A DNA stretch of 64,000 nucleotides from NCBI GenBank assembly GCA_016707525.1, contig JADJHP010000010.1, positions 62,001-126,000 on the forward strand, written 5' to 3'. The DNA is from Ignavibacteriota bacterium (lineage in GTDB: Bacteria; Bacteroidota; Ignavibacteria; UBA10030; UBA6906). Positions 36,822 to 45,455 of this stretch are shown here, one piece after another. Numbering within the stretch: position 1 is the stretch's first letter; each line of letters starts with the position of its first letter. The notes under the pieces are model-generated. The model saw only the letters and a list, made by a program, of their open reading frames with translations. It was not told the origin of the DNA and searched no databases. The translations under genes were made by a program, and so were the position numbers.

Positions 36822-38438
36822 ATGAGGTGCAAGGCGTCGACAGGCATGGTGGTGCGCGGGAGCGCGCTTTTCCTCGCGGGCATACTCGTGCACGGCCTGG
36901 CCGTTGCGCAGGGTGCTGGCAGCCGCGACCTTCCCCTTCTCCATACCCTTGACCCCCTGATCGCGAACACCGTTGTTGCCCGTGTCGGGCCCATTGCCAT
37001 CACCGCACAGGAATTCTTCGACAGCTACGTCTTCGGGCCGGCGTTCGTGAAACGCCATGCCGATGGACGGCGGCGCCATCTCGATCACATGATCAGCGAA
37101 AAGATCCTTGCCCTCGGCGAACGCGCGAACGGGAACGCACACGATCCGCGTGTCGTGGCCGGCGTGGATGCCGTGGAGGGCGATCTTGCCACGGAAGAGT
37201 TGTACAGGGAGGATGTGCTGTCCGGCGTGCACGTGAGCGGCGAAGAGGTGGACCTTGCCGCCCGTCGCCGCAGTGTGGAAGTGACGGTACGCTGGCTGTA
37301 TGCGGCAGAGCGGAAGGGGATCGACACCCTCGCGCGCCGGCTGGAGCGGGGCGGGAATTTCGATCGCTTGTTCGCGGAAGAGTGCCGGACCGTCCCGCGT
37401 GAAGACCGTTCCATGGTGGTGACCATGATGGACCTCATGATGCGCAATGCGTCGATGGGGCGCATCGTGGAGAACCTGCACCCCGGTGTGCCGTCGGGCG
37501 TCATCATCGTTCCGGATGGACACTATATCGTTCAGGTCGATTCGGTCTGGACCACCGCGATCACCACGGCCACAGCAAAGGCGGAAGCACAGTCCGATGC
37601 GCGGCGTGCACTCGCGCAGCACAAAGCCGACAGCCTGTCGGGTGTGTATATCCAGGGACTCATGCTCGATGCGGGCCCGGTCATTCAGCGCCGCAGCTTT
37701 GACATCCTGCGCGCATATCTGGGGTCGCAGCTCGTGGACGATCCCACCTTTGATGCGTGGGGGTTGGCGGATCGCTTCCGGTCGACCGGCGACAGTGTGG
37801 CCTTTAGGGAGATCGGGCGGTATGAAGAGGACACGCTTGTGACGCTCCGTACAGGAGGCATCAGCATCGGCAGTTTCCTCGGGTGGTACCATGTGCGCGA
37901 GCGGAACCTGAAGCTCCGCATCACCGGTCCGCAGGAGTTCTTCCTGTCGCTGCAGGATTTGGTGTGGCGCATGGTGCGCGATGAGCTGTTGGTGGAACGG
38001 GCCATGGCACGCAGGCTCCAGGAACGTCCGGCCGTTGTGGCGCAGAAGCGGTGGTGGGAAGACAAGCTGCTCTATCAGGTGGCGAAGGATTCGCTGGCGA
38101 AGACGATCACGTGGACAGATTCGACCCTGCGGGTGTACTATGATGCCCATCCGCGCTTCCGCCGGAACGCGTTGGGCAAGCAGCAACGTTTCGAAGATGC
38201 GCGCGAAGATGTGCTGCGCGAATGGTATGGCATCGCCCTCAATGAGCGGGTGCTCCGGCGGTTGAACGAACTCAGGAGCAGGTATCCCGTCATGGTCGAT
38301 GACAATGCACTTGCTCGGGTGCCCGTGGATGCCCAGGATGATCCGCGCGCCATCGATGTTGCGGTCGCGAAGAAGGGCGGCACGTTCCCGCGCCCCGCGT
38401 TCCCGTCGATAGATCCGTACTGGCAGACATGGCAGTGA
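36822..38438 (+). CDS. SurA-like periplasmic folding protein (cassette 2)
   Basis: A 538-residue protein with a signal peptide (about 8-29, A-V-A-Q) and a SurA-N-like start (V-A-R-V-G-P-I-A-I-T-A-Q-E-F-F near 52-66). A middle region sits where parvulin domains lie but has no clear active-site motif, and the tail is Arg/Glu-rich and helical. It is probably a chaperone or peptidyl-prolyl isomerase relative. It is only weakly similar to the protein at 17052 but stands in the same place after PorV. It overlaps the start of the sugar-binding lipoprotein gene by ten bases, so cassette 2 and the importer form one transcription unit. Confidence 0.62.
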   Translation: MRCKASTGMVVRGSALFLAGILVHGLAVAQGAGSRDLPLLHTLDPLIANTVVARVGPIAITAQEFFDSYVFGPAFVKRHADGRRRHLDHMISEKILALGERANGNAHDPRVVAGVDAVEGDLATEELYREDVLSGVHVSGEEVDLAARRRSVEVTVRWLYAAERKGIDTLARRLERGGNFDRLFAEECRTVPREDRSMVVTMMDLMMRNASMGRIVENLHPGVPSGVIIVPDGHYIVQVDSVWTTAITTATAKAEAQSDARRALAQHKADSLSGVYIQGLMLDAGPVIQRRSFDILRAYLGSQLVDDPTFDAWGLADRFRSTGDSVAFREIGRYEEDTLVTLRTGGISIGSFLGWYHVRERNLKLRITGPQEFFLSLQDLVWRMVRDELLVERAMARRLQERPAVVAQKRWWEDKLLYQVAKDSLAKTITWTDSTLRVYYDAHPRFRRNALGKQQRFEDAREDVLREWYGIALNERVLRRLNELRSRYPVMVDDNALARVPVDAQDDPRAIDVAVAKKGGTFPRPAFPSIDPYWQTWQ

Positions 38439-39742
38439 ACACGACACGGGTGGTGATAGGATCGCTTGCGGCCCTCCTGGTGATGGGTGGCTGCGGGAAC
38501 CAGGAGCGCCGTACGGCGGAAGGGGGGGCGGTCATCGAGCTGACCTACTGGCCCGCACCCAATCCGCAGGAGATCCAGCTCGCCGATACGCTGGTGCGGC
38601 GATGGAATGCGGCCCATCCGGGCATCCAGGTGCGCATGCAGCCCATCCCGGTGAGCCAGTCCACGGAGGAAGTGCTCCTCGCCGCCATCGCAGGGAGGAC
38701 CACGCCGGACGTCTGTTCGAACATCCAGCCCGGTGCGATGTATGAGTTCACGCGTACCGGCGGGCTGTTGCCGCTGGACGGGTTCGAGGGATTCGACTCG
38801 CTTGCCGAGATCCGTGCCGGAGCGGAATTACTCGAAACATTCCGGAGCCCGGACGGGCATGTGTACCAGCTTCCCTGGAAATCCAATCCCGTGATGATGT
38901 TCTATAATAAGCGCCTGCTGCGCGAGGCGGGGTACGCCGATGTGCCGCGCACCTACAGTGCGTATCTCGAAGCCGGGCGACATGTCACGCGCGACATCAA
39001 TGGTGATGGTGAGATCGACGTCTGGATGGGCGAGCGGGACATACGTCCGATCTGGTGGCAGAGACTCTTCGACTTCTATCCGTGCTATATCGCCGCATCC
39101 GGCGGGAAGACGCTCTTCGAGCGTGAAGCCTTCCATATGCACGACAGTGCGGCAGCGGAGGTCTTTGCATTCTTCCAGTCGTGTTATCGGGAAGGGATCT
39201 TCCCGCGCACGTTCTTCCAGGGTGGCGATCCCTTCATCCTGGGGAAGAAGGCAACGCACTTCTCCGGCCCGTGGGAAGTGGCGACATTGCGGAAGTTCGC
39301 GCCGGACATGGAGTATGGCGTTGCACCCCTGCCCGTGCCGGATGCCATGACGGGGCCTGTGTACACGTACGGTGATTTCAAGAACATCGCGGTGTTCAGC
39401 ACATGCGAGCATCCGGAGGCAGCCTGGGCGTTCGCGCGGTACCTCGTGCAGCCCGAACATGATCTGCTGCTGCTCGAACTCTGCGACCAGATCCCCGTGC
39501 GGACCGACCTTGTGACCCATCCGTTGTTCGCGGACTACTTTCGCAGGAATCCGGTGATGGCGGAATTCGGCAAGCAGCTCCAGCACATCCGGGGGATCGA
39601 TGCGGCACCCGACCTGAAGGAGATCTTCGATACCCTGTCGCAGGTGTATGAGAAATGTTCGGTGTATGCCACCATTGCGCCGGCGGATGCCGTGCGGGAA
39701 CTGCGTGCGCGGACCGTGATGATCGTGGAGTGGAACAAGTGA
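38429..39742 (+). CDS. sugar ABC transporter substrate-binding lipoprotein (family 1)
   Basis: A 437-residue extracellular-solute-binding protein with a lipoprotein signal (lipobox L-V-M-G-G-C near residue 22). The fold is of the maltose-binding type: I-E-L-T-Y-W-P near 35, then P-D-V-C-S-N-I and later G-P-W-E-V-A-T-L. It catches sugar in the periplasm and hands it to the two downstream permeases. It begins inside the end of the SurA-like gene, and its stop overlaps the permease GTG start. Genes for glycosidases and GH130 phosphorylases downstream suggest manno-oligosaccharides as cargo. The substrate is inferred. Confidence 0.9.
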   Translation: MAVNTTRVVIGSLAALLVMGGCGNQERRTAEGGAVIELTYWPAPNPQEIQLADTLVRRWNAAHPGIQVRMQPIPVSQSTEEVLLAAIAGRTTPDVCSNIQPGAMYEFTRTGGLLPLDGFEGFDSLAEIRAGAELLETFRSPDGHVYQLPWKSNPVMMFYNKRLLREAGYADVPRTYSAYLEAGRHVTRDINGDGEIDVWMGERDIRPIWWQRLFDFYPCYIAASGGKTLFEREAFHMHDSAAAEVFAFFQSCYREGIFPRTFFQGGDPFILGKKATHFSGPWEVATLRKFAPDMEYGVAPLPVPDAMTGPVYTYGDFKNIAVFSTCEHPEAAWAFARYLVQPEHDLLLLELCDQIPVRTDLVTHPLFADYFRRNPVMAEFGKQLQHIRGIDAAPDLKEIFDTLSQVYEKCSVYATIAPADAVRELRARTVMIVEWNK

Positions 39743-40635
39743 GCACCGTGAGCACGCGGCAGACATGGAAGAGCAGGTTCGGCGACCGGAGCGGCTACGG
39801 CATGGTCCTGCCGTATGCCATCTTCTTCCTCGTGTTCGTGGCCTATCCGCTTGCCTTCTCGCTCCTGCTCGTCTTCCATCGCTGGAACATCGTCACACCG
39901 ATGGAGTGGATCGGCCTCAAGAACTTCAGCCGCCTGTTCCAGGACCCGCTGTTCTATGCATCGCTGTGGAACACGCTGGTCTTCCTTCTGCTCCATATCC
40001 CCGCGCAGGTCATCGTGGCGTTGGGTTTTGCGCTGCTGCTCAACGGCCGGTTGCGCGGGCGGGGGTTCTTCCGGGCCATCTACTTCCTTCCCGTCGTGGT
40101 CTCGGGCGTCGTGGTCACGATCCTCTGGCAGCAGTTGTATGCCTACGACAACGGGCTGCTGAATGGCATGTTGACGGCGATCGGCCTGGGGCGCGTGCCG
40201 TGGCTTGTGGATCCGCACGTGGCGATGCCCGCCATTGCGGTGATGGCCACCTGGAAGAATGTGGGTATTTACATCGTGTTGTTCCTTGCCGGACTGCAGA
40301 CCATCCCGACGGAGGTCTACGATGCCGCGAGCGTGGATGGCGCATCACCGTTCCGGCAGTTCCGGCACATCACGCTGCCGATGCTCCAGCCCACCATGAT
40401 CGTCATCGTCGTGCTCTCCACCATCGGCGGGTTCTCGCTGTTCATCGAGCCCTACGTGCTCACCGGCGGCGGCCCCATGCAAAGCACGTTGTCAGGCATG
40501 CTCTACATTTATAATCAGGGCTTCTACTTCAATCATATGGGATATGCCGCCACGCTCGGGTTCGTGTATGCCGTGATCATCCTGCTTATTGTGCTCGTGC
40601 AGCGCAGGGTCCTCGGGAAGGAAGAGGCGGCATGA
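39739..40635 (+). CDS. sugar ABC transporter permease, MalF/UgpA type
   Basis: A 298-residue permease with six predicted membrane helices (first about 22-44) and the EAA loop (V-Y-D-A-A-S-V-D-G-A-S near 195-205) that docks the ATPase. The start is GTG 39739 overlapping the preceding stop (GTGA); a second GTG at 39748 is possible. It pairs with the next permease (ATGA overlap at 40632). No ATPase gene is in the window, so a shared MsmK-like ATPase elsewhere in the genome is expected. Confidence 0.92.
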   Translation: MSTVSTRQTWKSRFGDRSGYGMVLPYAIFFLVFVAYPLAFSLLLVFHRWNIVTPMEWIGLKNFSRLFQDPLFYASLWNTLVFLLLHIPAQVIVALGFALLLNGRLRGRGFFRAIYFLPVVVSGVVVTILWQQLYAYDNGLLNGMLTAIGLGRVPWLVDPHVAMPAIAVMATWKNVGIYIVLFLAGLQTIPTEVYDAASVDGASPFRQFRHITLPMLQPTMIVIVVLSTIGGFSLFIEPYVLTGGGPMQSTLSGMLYIYNQGFYFNHMGYAATLGFVYAVIILLIVLVQRRVLGKEEAA

Positions 40636-41441
40636 AGACCACCCTCCGGTATCTCGTGCTGACCGTCGGGGCCGTGGTATTCGCGTACCCGTTCCTCTGG
40701 ATGATCGCCGGCTCGTTCAAGCCGGAGATGGAGATCACAGGCTTCGGCCTCTGGTCCCCGAATTTCTCCCTGCACGCGTACGACATGGTGTTGGGCAAGA
40801 TCCCCCTGGGCCGGGCGTTCCTGAACAGCTGCATCGTCTCGGGAGCGACCACCGCATCGGTCGTGCTCTTCGGGTCCATGGTCGGCTACGCGCTCGCGCG
40901 GCTCCGGTTCCTCGGATCAAAGGCGGTGTTCACGCTGCTCCTGTTCACCATGATGGTCCCGTTCCAGCTCGTGCTCATCCCGCAGTATATCCTGATGGTG
41001 AAGCTGGGGCTGACCGACACCTACATCGGCATGATCGCGCCCACCATGATGAGTGCGTTCAGCATCATTCTGTTCCGTCAGTTCTTCATGGCGATCCCGC
41101 AGGGGTTCATCGATGCCGCGCGGCTGGACGGTGCGGGCGACCTCACCATCCTGTTCCGCGTCATCTGGCCGTTGTCGCGCCCGGTGATCATCACCGTGGC
41201 GATCCTGACCTTCATGACAAGCTGGAACGAGGTGCTCTGGCCCATGCTGGTGGTGCGTGAGCGGACGCTCATGACCATGCCGCAGATCGTCACCATCTTC
41301 ACCATCGGCGGCGAGAGCGAGGCGCATCTCGGTTCGCTCCTGGCGGCGGCCACGCTCCTGGCGCTTCCCGTGATCGCGGCGTACGCCTTCTTCCAGAGGT
41401 ACTTCATCGAGAGCATGGCATCTTCGGGGATCAAGGGATGA
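40632..41441 (+). CDS. sugar ABC transporter permease, MalG/UgpE type
   Basis: A 269-residue permease with six membrane helices and the EAA loop (F-I-D-A-A-R-L-D-G-A-G near 160-170). It is the partner of the MalF-type permease. Both its ends overlap neighbouring genes by ATGA, showing strict co-translation with the importer genes before it and a glycosidase-like gene after it. Confidence 0.92.
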   Translation: MKTTLRYLVLTVGAVVFAYPFLWMIAGSFKPEMEITGFGLWSPNFSLHAYDMVLGKIPLGRAFLNSCIVSGATTASVVLFGSMVGYALARLRFLGSKAVFTLLLFTMMVPFQLVLIPQYILMVKLGLTDTYIGMIAPTMMSAFSIILFRQFFMAIPQGFIDAARLDGAGDLTILFRVIWPLSRPVIITVAILTFMTSWNEVLWPMLVVRERTLMTMPQIVTIFTIGGESEAHLGSLLAAATLLALPVIAAYAFFQRYFIESMASSGIKG

Positions 41442-44014
41442 ACAGATACCACATCATGGGGCTATTGGTGGCCCTTTTCGCCGGGACCGACGCTTCCGCA
41501 CAGCCGGGGTTGGCGTGGGAAGGCCCGTATGCGGTCCGGTTCGAAGGACGGTACGGACAGGTGGAAGCCGGAGGGCCTCTGGCCGGTATCGAGCACCACG
41601 ACAGCCGACCGTTCCCATCGCGCATCAGCTTCTACGTCCCCGTGGCGAACAGCATCGACCTCAGCACGGACTATTGGAAGCGGGGGGGATCCCGTCCGGT
41701 CGTGGCGGGGATCCGTGTGGATGGCGGTGCGCGGCACTGGATCGGCAAAGAGCCCTGGAACTACGTGCAGTCGCCGCACAGCGTCCGGTTCGATCGCGGG
41801 GATGGTGATCTCCGGTTCGCGGTGCAGTACGACTTCGGGGGGCGGACGGCCGCGGCCGTGATGCGGATCGTTGTCAGGAATGCGGGGACGGGCGCACACG
41901 ACATCGAACTGTACACGCATACCATGCTCGCACTGCGGAGCTGCCAGACGTACACGCGGTACACCCCTGTCCGCACGCGGTATGACACCGCACATCGTGC
42001 CGTGGTCGCGGAGTACGATGACCTGCAGCTTGCAGAGGCCAACGTGATCGTGCAGAATGCCGGACTTTCACCCGCCTCCTGGTCGACGAATGGCGCGGTC
42101 CTCGCGGCCGCGGATTCGGGGTGGTCCAACTGGATCGATCGCAACGGTGCCTTGAGCGGCGTAACGTCTGTGCGGGGGACTGCGAACACGCCCGTCGCCG
42201 CATTCCAGTACGTTGCCCGATTGGCGCCCGGCGATTCGCTCCAGGTGATCCTTGTCTACAGTTGCGCGCCGGCGAACGCCGTGACCGCCACGCTGAGCAG
42301 GAACGCACGCGGTTGGTTGGATGACATCGACGCATACGCGGGTGATGTGGAACAGTCGGCAGCGGCCATCGCCGGTTTCCGCACGGGCGACGCCTGGACC
42401 GACAGCAGCGTGCACTACGCCGGGGCATTGCTGGCGTCGAACCATCACATGCTCGACGGAGCTCTGCTGCCCATGCCGTGCCCGGCAGAGTACAACTTCT
42501 TCTTCACCCATGATGTGCTTCTGAGCGGACTCTCCGCGGTGGCGTATGATCCGGCCCGGGTGAAGCGCGACCTGGAGTACATCGGCAGGCATGCAAAGGA
42601 CGGGATCATCCCGCACGCCCGCTACTGGAAGGACGACGGATACAAGACCGAGTACTGTCAGCCGGGGAACTGGAACCATGTATGGTTCATCCTGGATGCT
42701 GCGGCCTATCTGCGCCACACCGATGATACCGAGGAGATCCGGTGGATGATGCCGTTGCTGACGGGGTCGCTTGAGCAGACGCTCCTGCGCAGGAAGGGGA
42801 GCATCATGCACGGCACGGAGCCCGACTGGTGGGACTTCGGCAAGGCGGAAGGCGGTCGCGCGTACCTCACGATCCTGACCATCCGGGCTCTGGAAGAGTA
42901 TGTCTATCTTGGAGCGCGGACGCGCTCCGATCTCAGCAGGCTTGCGGGGTTCGCATCAGCCGCTGCGGAGCTGCGCACCGGCCTGATGCGGGAACTCTGG
43001 AATGAGGATGCCGGCACGTTGCTGAACACCATCGGGACGGACCGCGATCAGCACGTGTACATGGGGCCGTTGCTGGCGCCGGTGTTCGGTGCGGTGCCGG
43101 GTGTGGCAGGCAGGCGGATCGTGGAGACCGTCCGGCAGCGACTGTTGGATCCGGCGGTCGGCGTGCGAACGGTGGACCCGGCGGATTTCCATACCGACAG
43201 CGTGAAAGCCCTCTACAGTGTGAAGGGGAACGAGGCCGGGGAAGCGTACTGGTATGCGAACGGAGGGATCTGGTATCTGGGCAATGCATGGTATGCCGCG
43301 GCACTGCACGCCGTGGGTGAGGCGGACAGTGCACTGGCGTTCTACAGGCGCACCATGACGCTGGACGGCATCACGCGGAGTCCGAACGGGCAACCGGCGC
43401 TGTACGAGTATCGATTCGGGGATCCCGCATCGCCGCAGCGCGGGACCGTGGACAAGCCGACCATGATGTGGGCCGCGGGGTTCTGCATCGGCACCGCCTA
43501 CCGGCTGGCGGGGATCCAGGACAATATCTGGAACGTCACAGTGGCAGGCAGCATGCCGGCAGGATTCACCGATATCTCCGTCCCCTATGCGTTCGGAAGG
43601 CAGAAGCATATCGTGCGGACGGGCAAGGGAGCAATGCTCACGCGGATGACAGCGGACGGCCGCCAGATCGCATCCCGCATCCTCCCGCTCGATGCCGCGG
43701 ATGCCGGGCAGATCGCCATCACGATGGGGCCGGTCCTGTATCCGTTCCTCGACAGCCTGAACGCCGTCCTCCATTCCGCGAACGTCGATCCACAGCGGCG
43801 CACGTTCACCTGCACCGCATCGTCCTATCCGGGACATGTCACCACCATGAGGATCATCACTCCCTGGCTTGCGGAGGGTGTGACGTTGAACGGGAAACCC
43901 TGGACCACCTGGCGTACCGTGTCTACGCCGCCCGGAACGATCGTGGTGGAGATCACGTATCCGGGTTCGGACGGCATGGACCGGGTCGAGGTCAGCTTCG
44001 GAGGGAAGAAATGA
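41438..44014 (+). CDS. exported (alpha/alpha)6-barrel glycosidase-like protein
   Basis: An 858-residue protein with a signal peptide (about 5-22, A-S-A-Q), a beta-rich N-terminal domain (about 30-310) and a helical-toroid domain (about 320-690). The helical domain carries aromatic and acidic clusters such as F-F-F-T-H-D, W-N-H-V-W-F and T-E-P-D-W-W-D-F-G, like six-hairpin glycosidases of the GH15/GH63 type. A beta-domain follows to the end. I cannot name a GH family, but the acidic residues in the barrel suggest a real enzyme. It is coupled at both ends (ATGA at 41438 and 44011). It probably trims imported oligosaccharides in the periplasm. Confidence 0.6.
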   Translation: MNRYHIMGLLVALFAGTDASAQPGLAWEGPYAVRFEGRYGQVEAGGPLAGIEHHDSRPFPSRISFYVPVANSIDLSTDYWKRGGSRPVVAGIRVDGGARHWIGKEPWNYVQSPHSVRFDRGDGDLRFAVQYDFGGRTAAAVMRIVVRNAGTGAHDIELYTHTMLALRSCQTYTRYTPVRTRYDTAHRAVVAEYDDLQLAEANVIVQNAGLSPASWSTNGAVLAAADSGWSNWIDRNGALSGVTSVRGTANTPVAAFQYVARLAPGDSLQVILVYSCAPANAVTATLSRNARGWLDDIDAYAGDVEQSAAAIAGFRTGDAWTDSSVHYAGALLASNHHMLDGALLPMPCPAEYNFFFTHDVLLSGLSAVAYDPARVKRDLEYIGRHAKDGIIPHARYWKDDGYKTEYCQPGNWNHVWFILDAAAYLRHTDDTEEIRWMMPLLTGSLEQTLLRRKGSIMHGTEPDWWDFGKAEGGRAYLTILTIRALEEYVYLGARTRSDLSRLAGFASAAAELRTGLMRELWNEDAGTLLNTIGTDRDQHVYMGPLLAPVFGAVPGVAGRRIVETVRQRLLDPAVGVRTVDPADFHTDSVKALYSVKGNEAGEAYWYANGGIWYLGNAWYAAALHAVGEADSALAFYRRTMTLDGITRSPNGQPALYEYRFGDPASPQRGTVDKPTMMWAAGFCIGTAYRLAGIQDNIWNVTVAGSMPAGFTDISVPYAFGRQKHIVRTGKGAMLTRMTADGRQIASRILPLDAADAGQIAITMGPVLYPFLDSLNAVLHSANVDPQRRTFTCTASSYPGHVTTMRIITPWLAEGVTLNGKPWTTWRTVSTPPGTIVVEITYPGSDGMDRVEVSFGGKK

Positions 44015-45384
44015 AGAACGTGCTGGTGGGCCTCGTGATCGGATGGACCGGACTGGCAGGATGCCATGGCGCTCAGGACCAGGGGGTCGTGAATTTCAAG
44101 CACCTGGACCACCTCACGGAGAACGTCGTGGTCGGCGGCGACTCCGTAGCGATCGTGCACGTCTATGCGAACTACCCGGACTACGCATGGGTGGACGCGA
44201 AGGAATCGGGGCCGGAGGGGATCGCGTGCGTGGATGATGCTGCGCGTGCCGCCGTGGTGGCGCTGCGCGACTTCGAGTTGCATGGGCGTCGTGAAAGCCT
44301 TGAGCGTGCACGTCCGTTGCTCCGGTTCGTGCTGGCGATGCAGACCGGGGACGGGCGGTTCTACAACTTTGTGTTGAAGGACCTCACGATCAATCGGGAG
44401 GGGAAGACCAGCTTCTCGTCGTTCGGGTGGTGGGCGGCCCGCGGGGTGTGGGCATGCGGGACCGGGTACCGCATCTTCAAGGATATCGACACCGTGTTCG
44501 CAGCGCAACTCCGGGCCGCCATGGAGCGGTCGTTGCCGCAGGTCGAGCACATGCTCGCAACGTATGGTCAGACGGAACAGGAAGGCGGCTTCACGATGCC
44601 GCGCTGGCTTCTCTATGGATCAGGCGCCGATGCGACCTCCGAGCTTCTCCTCGGACTCCTTGAGTTCCAGCGTGCCGCGCCTTCGCTCCGCGTGGAACGC
44701 ATGATCAGGAAGATCGGAGACGGGCTCATGCTCATGCAGGATGGTGATGTCGCCACGTTCCCGTTCGGGGCACACCGGTCCTGGCGCACGTTCGTGCATC
44801 TGTGGGGGAACGCTCAGGTCGTGGGGCTTGTAACGGCGGGGGGCCTCCTCGGCGACAAAGCCATGCTCGCTTCTGCCCAACGGTCGGCACGGGGCTTCTT
44901 CACCCGCGTCGTCTGCAACGGGATGTTCAAGGAATGGGACCTCCGGGAGCCCGGCGGCAAAAAGGAATTCGATCAGATCGCGTATGGCGTCCGGCCGATC
45001 GTGCTCGGGTCGCTCCGGATGTATGATGCTTCGGGAGATACGGACTATCTGCGCCTCGCCGGGCTTGCGGCATCGTGGTTCTTCGGCAACAATCCGGCGG
45101 GCAAGGTCATGTACGACACGCTCACCGGCCGGTGCTATGACGGCATCAGGGACAGCAGTACGGTGAATCTGAATTCGGGGGCGGAATCCACGATCGAAGC
45201 ACTCTATTGTATGGTGGAACTCTCGGCATACCCGCAAGCCATGCCCTACGTGCACTGCCGGCAGGTTCGGCTGACGTCCACCGCGGACATGATCACCGGC
45301 GTGTTTGTGTATCCGGGCGGCAAGCAGACTGTGGTATATGTGGACCTGCGCAAGGGCCGGTTCTGGTTCGACGAAGAGGGATGA
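44011..45384 (+). CDS. lipoprotein with (alpha/alpha)-barrel glycosidase-like fold
   Basis: A 457-residue protein with a lipoprotein signal (L-A-G-C near residue 18) and a helical toroid with repeated W/G/D motifs (F-G-W-W-A-A-R-G-V-W-A). The signature N-S-G-A-E-S-T-I-E-A-L near the end resembles unsaturated-glucuronyl or six-hairpin glycosidase-like proteins. The family is not certain. It starts on the stop of the previous glycosidase-like gene, and its own stop overlaps the ATG of a 24-codon micro-ORF. It is likely periplasmic-facing or surface-anchored and part of the same glycan pathway. Confidence 0.55.
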   Translation: MKNVLVGLVIGWTGLAGCHGAQDQGVVNFKHLDHLTENVVVGGDSVAIVHVYANYPDYAWVDAKESGPEGIACVDDAARAAVVALRDFELHGRRESLERARPLLRFVLAMQTGDGRFYNFVLKDLTINREGKTSFSSFGWWAARGVWACGTGYRIFKDIDTVFAAQLRAAMERSLPQVEHMLATYGQTEQEGGFTMPRWLLYGSGADATSELLLGLLEFQRAAPSLRVERMIRKIGDGLMLMQDGDVATFPFGAHRSWRTFVHLWGNAQVVGLVTAGGLLGDKAMLASAQRSARGFFTRVVCNGMFKEWDLREPGGKKEFDQIAYGVRPIVLGSLRMYDASGDTDYLRLAGLAASWFFGNNPAGKVMYDTLTGRCYDGIRDSSTVNLNSGAESTIEALYCMVELSAYPQAMPYVHCRQVRLTSTADMITGVFVYPGGKQTVVYVDLRKGRFWFDEEG

Positions 45385-45455
45385 GCGTCGCGGGCACATC
45401 GAGGTGGGAGAGACAAATGACGGGCGTGGGCGCATCGAGGGCAGAAGAGGGATGA
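45381..45455 (+). repeat. ATGA-coupled micro-ORF made of two degenerate 36-bp repeats
   Basis: A 24-codon frame starts on the stop of the lipoprotein gene (ATGA 45381) and ends on the start of the next gene (ATGA 45452). It consists of two 36-base units (45381-45416, 45417-45452) sharing the core CATCGAGG, and its end (E-E-G-stop) repeats the end of the lipoprotein gene. It looks like a small tandem duplication of the gene junction, as at 7969-8152. Confidence 0.55.

Noticed and set aside
29737..38438. SusD-like lipoprotein as receptor partner
   Set aside because: No gene after either receptor has a lipobox followed by a SusD/TPR fold; the following gene encodes a large T9SS-type protein instead.
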